6,287 nucleotides of DNA from Mageeibacillus sp. UBA5438. Lineage in GTDB: Bacteria; Bacillota; Clostridia; Saccharofermentanales; DTU023. The position numbers and the translations under genes are program-made. The stretch covers positions 597 to 6,883 of the forward strand of contig DIRK01000059.1 of assembly GCA_002427535.1 (NCBI GenBank), written 5' to 3'. Under the pieces are notes generated by a model, which saw only the letters and a list, made by a program, of their open reading frames with translations, had not been told where the DNA came from and ran no database searches. The stretch's first letter is position 1. Every line of letters begins with the position of its first letter. Positions 5,259 through 6,287 of this stretch are shown here, piece by piece.

Positions 5259-5972
5259 ATGCCGCCAGCACTGGAAGTTCAGCATTCAATCCCTATTTTG
5301 ACCGTCTTTTTACAAGGACTTGTCAGCTTTTTATCGCCCTGTGTCCTGCCCCTTTTGCCGATGTATATCGGCTATTTGGCAGGGGGGACCTATCAGGTGA
5401 GTGAAGACGGTAGTATTGACTACCCGAGAAGACGCGTCTTTTTAAATACCCTGTTCTTTGTATTTGGGATCGCATCGACCTTTTTCGTACTGGCCTTAGG
5501 ATTTACCGCCGCGGGTGAGTTTTTCCAAACCTACCGGCGCACTTTTGCGATTGGGGGCGGTGTGCTGGTCATTTTGTTTGGCCTGTACCAGCTGGGCGCT
5601 TTTGGGACTTCCTTTTTCCTGGCGCGCGACCGTAGACTGCCCTTTAGGCTGGATCGCTTCGCGATGAATCCATTGATCGCTTACCTCATGGGATTCACCT
5701 TCAGCTTCGCCTGGACGCCCTGCATCGGGCCGGCCATGTCAAGCGTACTCCTGATGGCGGCAAGCGCCACGCAAAGAAGCCTCGGATTTTTGCTCGTGGG
5801 TGTTTACGCACTCGGTTTCACCATTCCGTTTTTGCTGGTAGGTCTCTTTACGACACAGGCACTTGACTTTTTCAAACGTCACAGCAAAATAATGAAATAC
5901 ACCGTCATTGCCGGAGGGCTACTCATGATAACCATCGGGGTCCTGATGATTATCGGGGTGTATGGCGGCTAA
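5259..5972 (+). CDS. ccdA: Cytochrome c biogenesis protein CcdA / thiol-disulfide transporter
   Basis: CcdA carries reducing power from cytoplasmic thioredoxin across the membrane to outside thiol proteins. This 237-residue protein has the expected six helices, and both redox cysteines sit in their family motifs: SPCVLPLLP (26-34, Cys28) in helix 1 and TPCIGPAMSS (153-162, Cys155) in helix 4. The length agrees with the short CcdA form rather than full DsbD. Loops around 45-60 and 119-137 are charged. The start is taken as ATG 5259, with AAGGA (5247-5251) seven bases upstream; the adjoining in-frame GTG at 5256 is an alternative that adds one residue. The next gene, 15 bases on, encodes a thioredoxin-like lipoprotein, the natural partner. 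The pair may serve cytochrome c maturation or, in an organism without c-type cytochromes, repair of surface proteins. The window does not decide which. Confidence 0.95.
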   Translation: MPPALEVQHSIPILTVFLQGLVSFLSPCVLPLLPMYIGYLAGGTYQVSEDGSIDYPRRRVFLNTLFFVFGIASTFFVLALGFTAAGEFFQTYRRTFAIGGGVLVILFGLYQLGAFGTSFFLARDRRLPFRLDRFAMNPLIAYLMGFTFSFAWTPCIGPAMSSVLLMAASATQRSLGFLLVGVYALGFTIPFLLVGLFTTQALDFFKRHSKIMKYTVIAGGLLMITIGVLMIIGVYGG

Positions 5973-5975
5973 ATG

Positions 5976-5981
5976 AAGGGA
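5976..5981 (+). promoter_or_regulatory. Ribosome binding site that sets the lipoprotein start
   Basis: AAGGGA lies 6 bases before the ATG at 5988. It favours this start over the in-frame ATG at 5973, which directly follows the ccdA stop and has no purine-rich site upstream. Confidence 0.6.
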
Positions 5982-5987
5982 TCTTTT

Positions 5988-6287
5988 ATGAATCAACAAA
6001 AAAGAAAATCACGTCTCCGTATCAGCCTGACACTTGCGATGCTGGTGTTGCTCATCGCGGCGATGCTTGTTACAGCGGCCTGTAATCAGCCGGGCGGAAA
6101 AGACACCGGAAAACTGCCGGACCCGACAGGCGACCCGGAAGCCTCTGAAAAGGACCGCGTGAAAGCGTACGATTTTGCACTTTTAGACCAACACGGTGTG
6201 CAGCACAGACTTTCGGAATACGAAGGCAAGGTCATATTCTTGAATTTTTGGGCAACCTGGTGCCCACCTTGTAGAAAGGAAATGCCA
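5988..6287 (+). CDS. TlpA/ResA-like thioredoxin lipoprotein (3' truncated)
   Basis: The frame is open from ATG 5988 to the right edge, giving exactly 100 residues without a stop. A basic N-terminus (KRKSRLR) and a hydrophobic stretch (about 12-29) lead to a lipobox-like VTAAC, so Cys32 is the likely lipid-modified residue after cleavage by signal peptidase II. A short polar linker follows. The thioredoxin-like domain then begins with YDFALLDQHGVQHRLSEYEGK (61-81) and FLNFWATWCPPCRKEMP (84-100). Cys92 and Cys95 form the CPPC active site, and WATWCPPC with a following EMP is typical of TlpA/ResA/DsbE proteins. The rest of the domain, including the cis-proline, is off the window. It lies 15 bases after ccdA and probably receives electrons from it on the outer face of the membrane. 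The specific target is unknown, so I give no gene symbol. Confidence 0.93.
   Translation, partial: MNQQKRKSRLRISLTLAMLVLLIAAMLVTAACNQPGGKDTGKLPDPTGDPEASEKDRVKAYDFALLDQHGVQHRLSEYEGKVIFLNFWATWCPPCRKEMP

Noticed and set aside
5973..5987. ATG 5973 as the start of the lipoprotein
   Set aside because: It abuts the ccdA stop without a ribosome site; the AAGGGA inside this stretch points to ATG 5988.

Overview
The window looks like a chromosomal segment of a low-to-mid GC Bacillota (Firmicutes), most likely from the Clostridia. The reasons are the Veg family gene next to ispE (the two genes are also near neighbours in Bacillus subtilis), strong purine-rich Shine-Dalgarno sites, frequent TTG starts, SigA-type promoters, a LytR-CpsA-Psr (LCP) envelope protein and a YitT family protein. 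I cannot place it more finely by eye. I see no rRNA, tRNA, CRISPR array, insertion sequence or phage gene.

Layout: (1) 1-464, the 3' end of mnmA (tRNA 2-thiouridylase). A near-consensus promoter overlaps its stop codon and drives a small operon of veg (546-830) and ispE (842-1816). (2) dtd, a D-aminoacyl-tRNA deacylase, lies on the minus strand (1813-2259). It converges on ispE so tightly that one TTAA supplies both stop codons. (3) A divergent intergenic region (2260-2441) holds an extended -10 promoter for the rightward genes, a possible leftward promoter for dtd, an 8-bp direct repeat and a 7-bp palindromic leader hairpin. (4) A rightward cluster at 2442-5151 encodes an unrecognised zinc-ribbon membrane protein, an LCP family protein and a YitT/DUF2179 membrane protein, with gaps of 22 and 18 bases. 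(5) After a 107-base gap with its own possible promoter come ccdA (5259-5972) and a TlpA/ResA-like thioredoxin lipoprotein (from 5988, cut by the window edge).

Together the left part is housekeeping (tRNA modification, isoprenoid precursors, tRNA proofreading). The right part is cell envelope: wall-polymer attachment by the LCP protein, two membrane proteins of unknown role, and an electron path from the membrane (CcdA) to a surface thiol-disulfide lipoprotein. Nothing clearly points to a wholly new system. The items most worth a second look are the zinc-ribbon five-helix protein in the LCP cluster, the Arg-Ala replacement of the usual Arg-Asp motif in the LCP protein, the cysteine-rich Veg protein, and the repeats in the divergent intergenic region.
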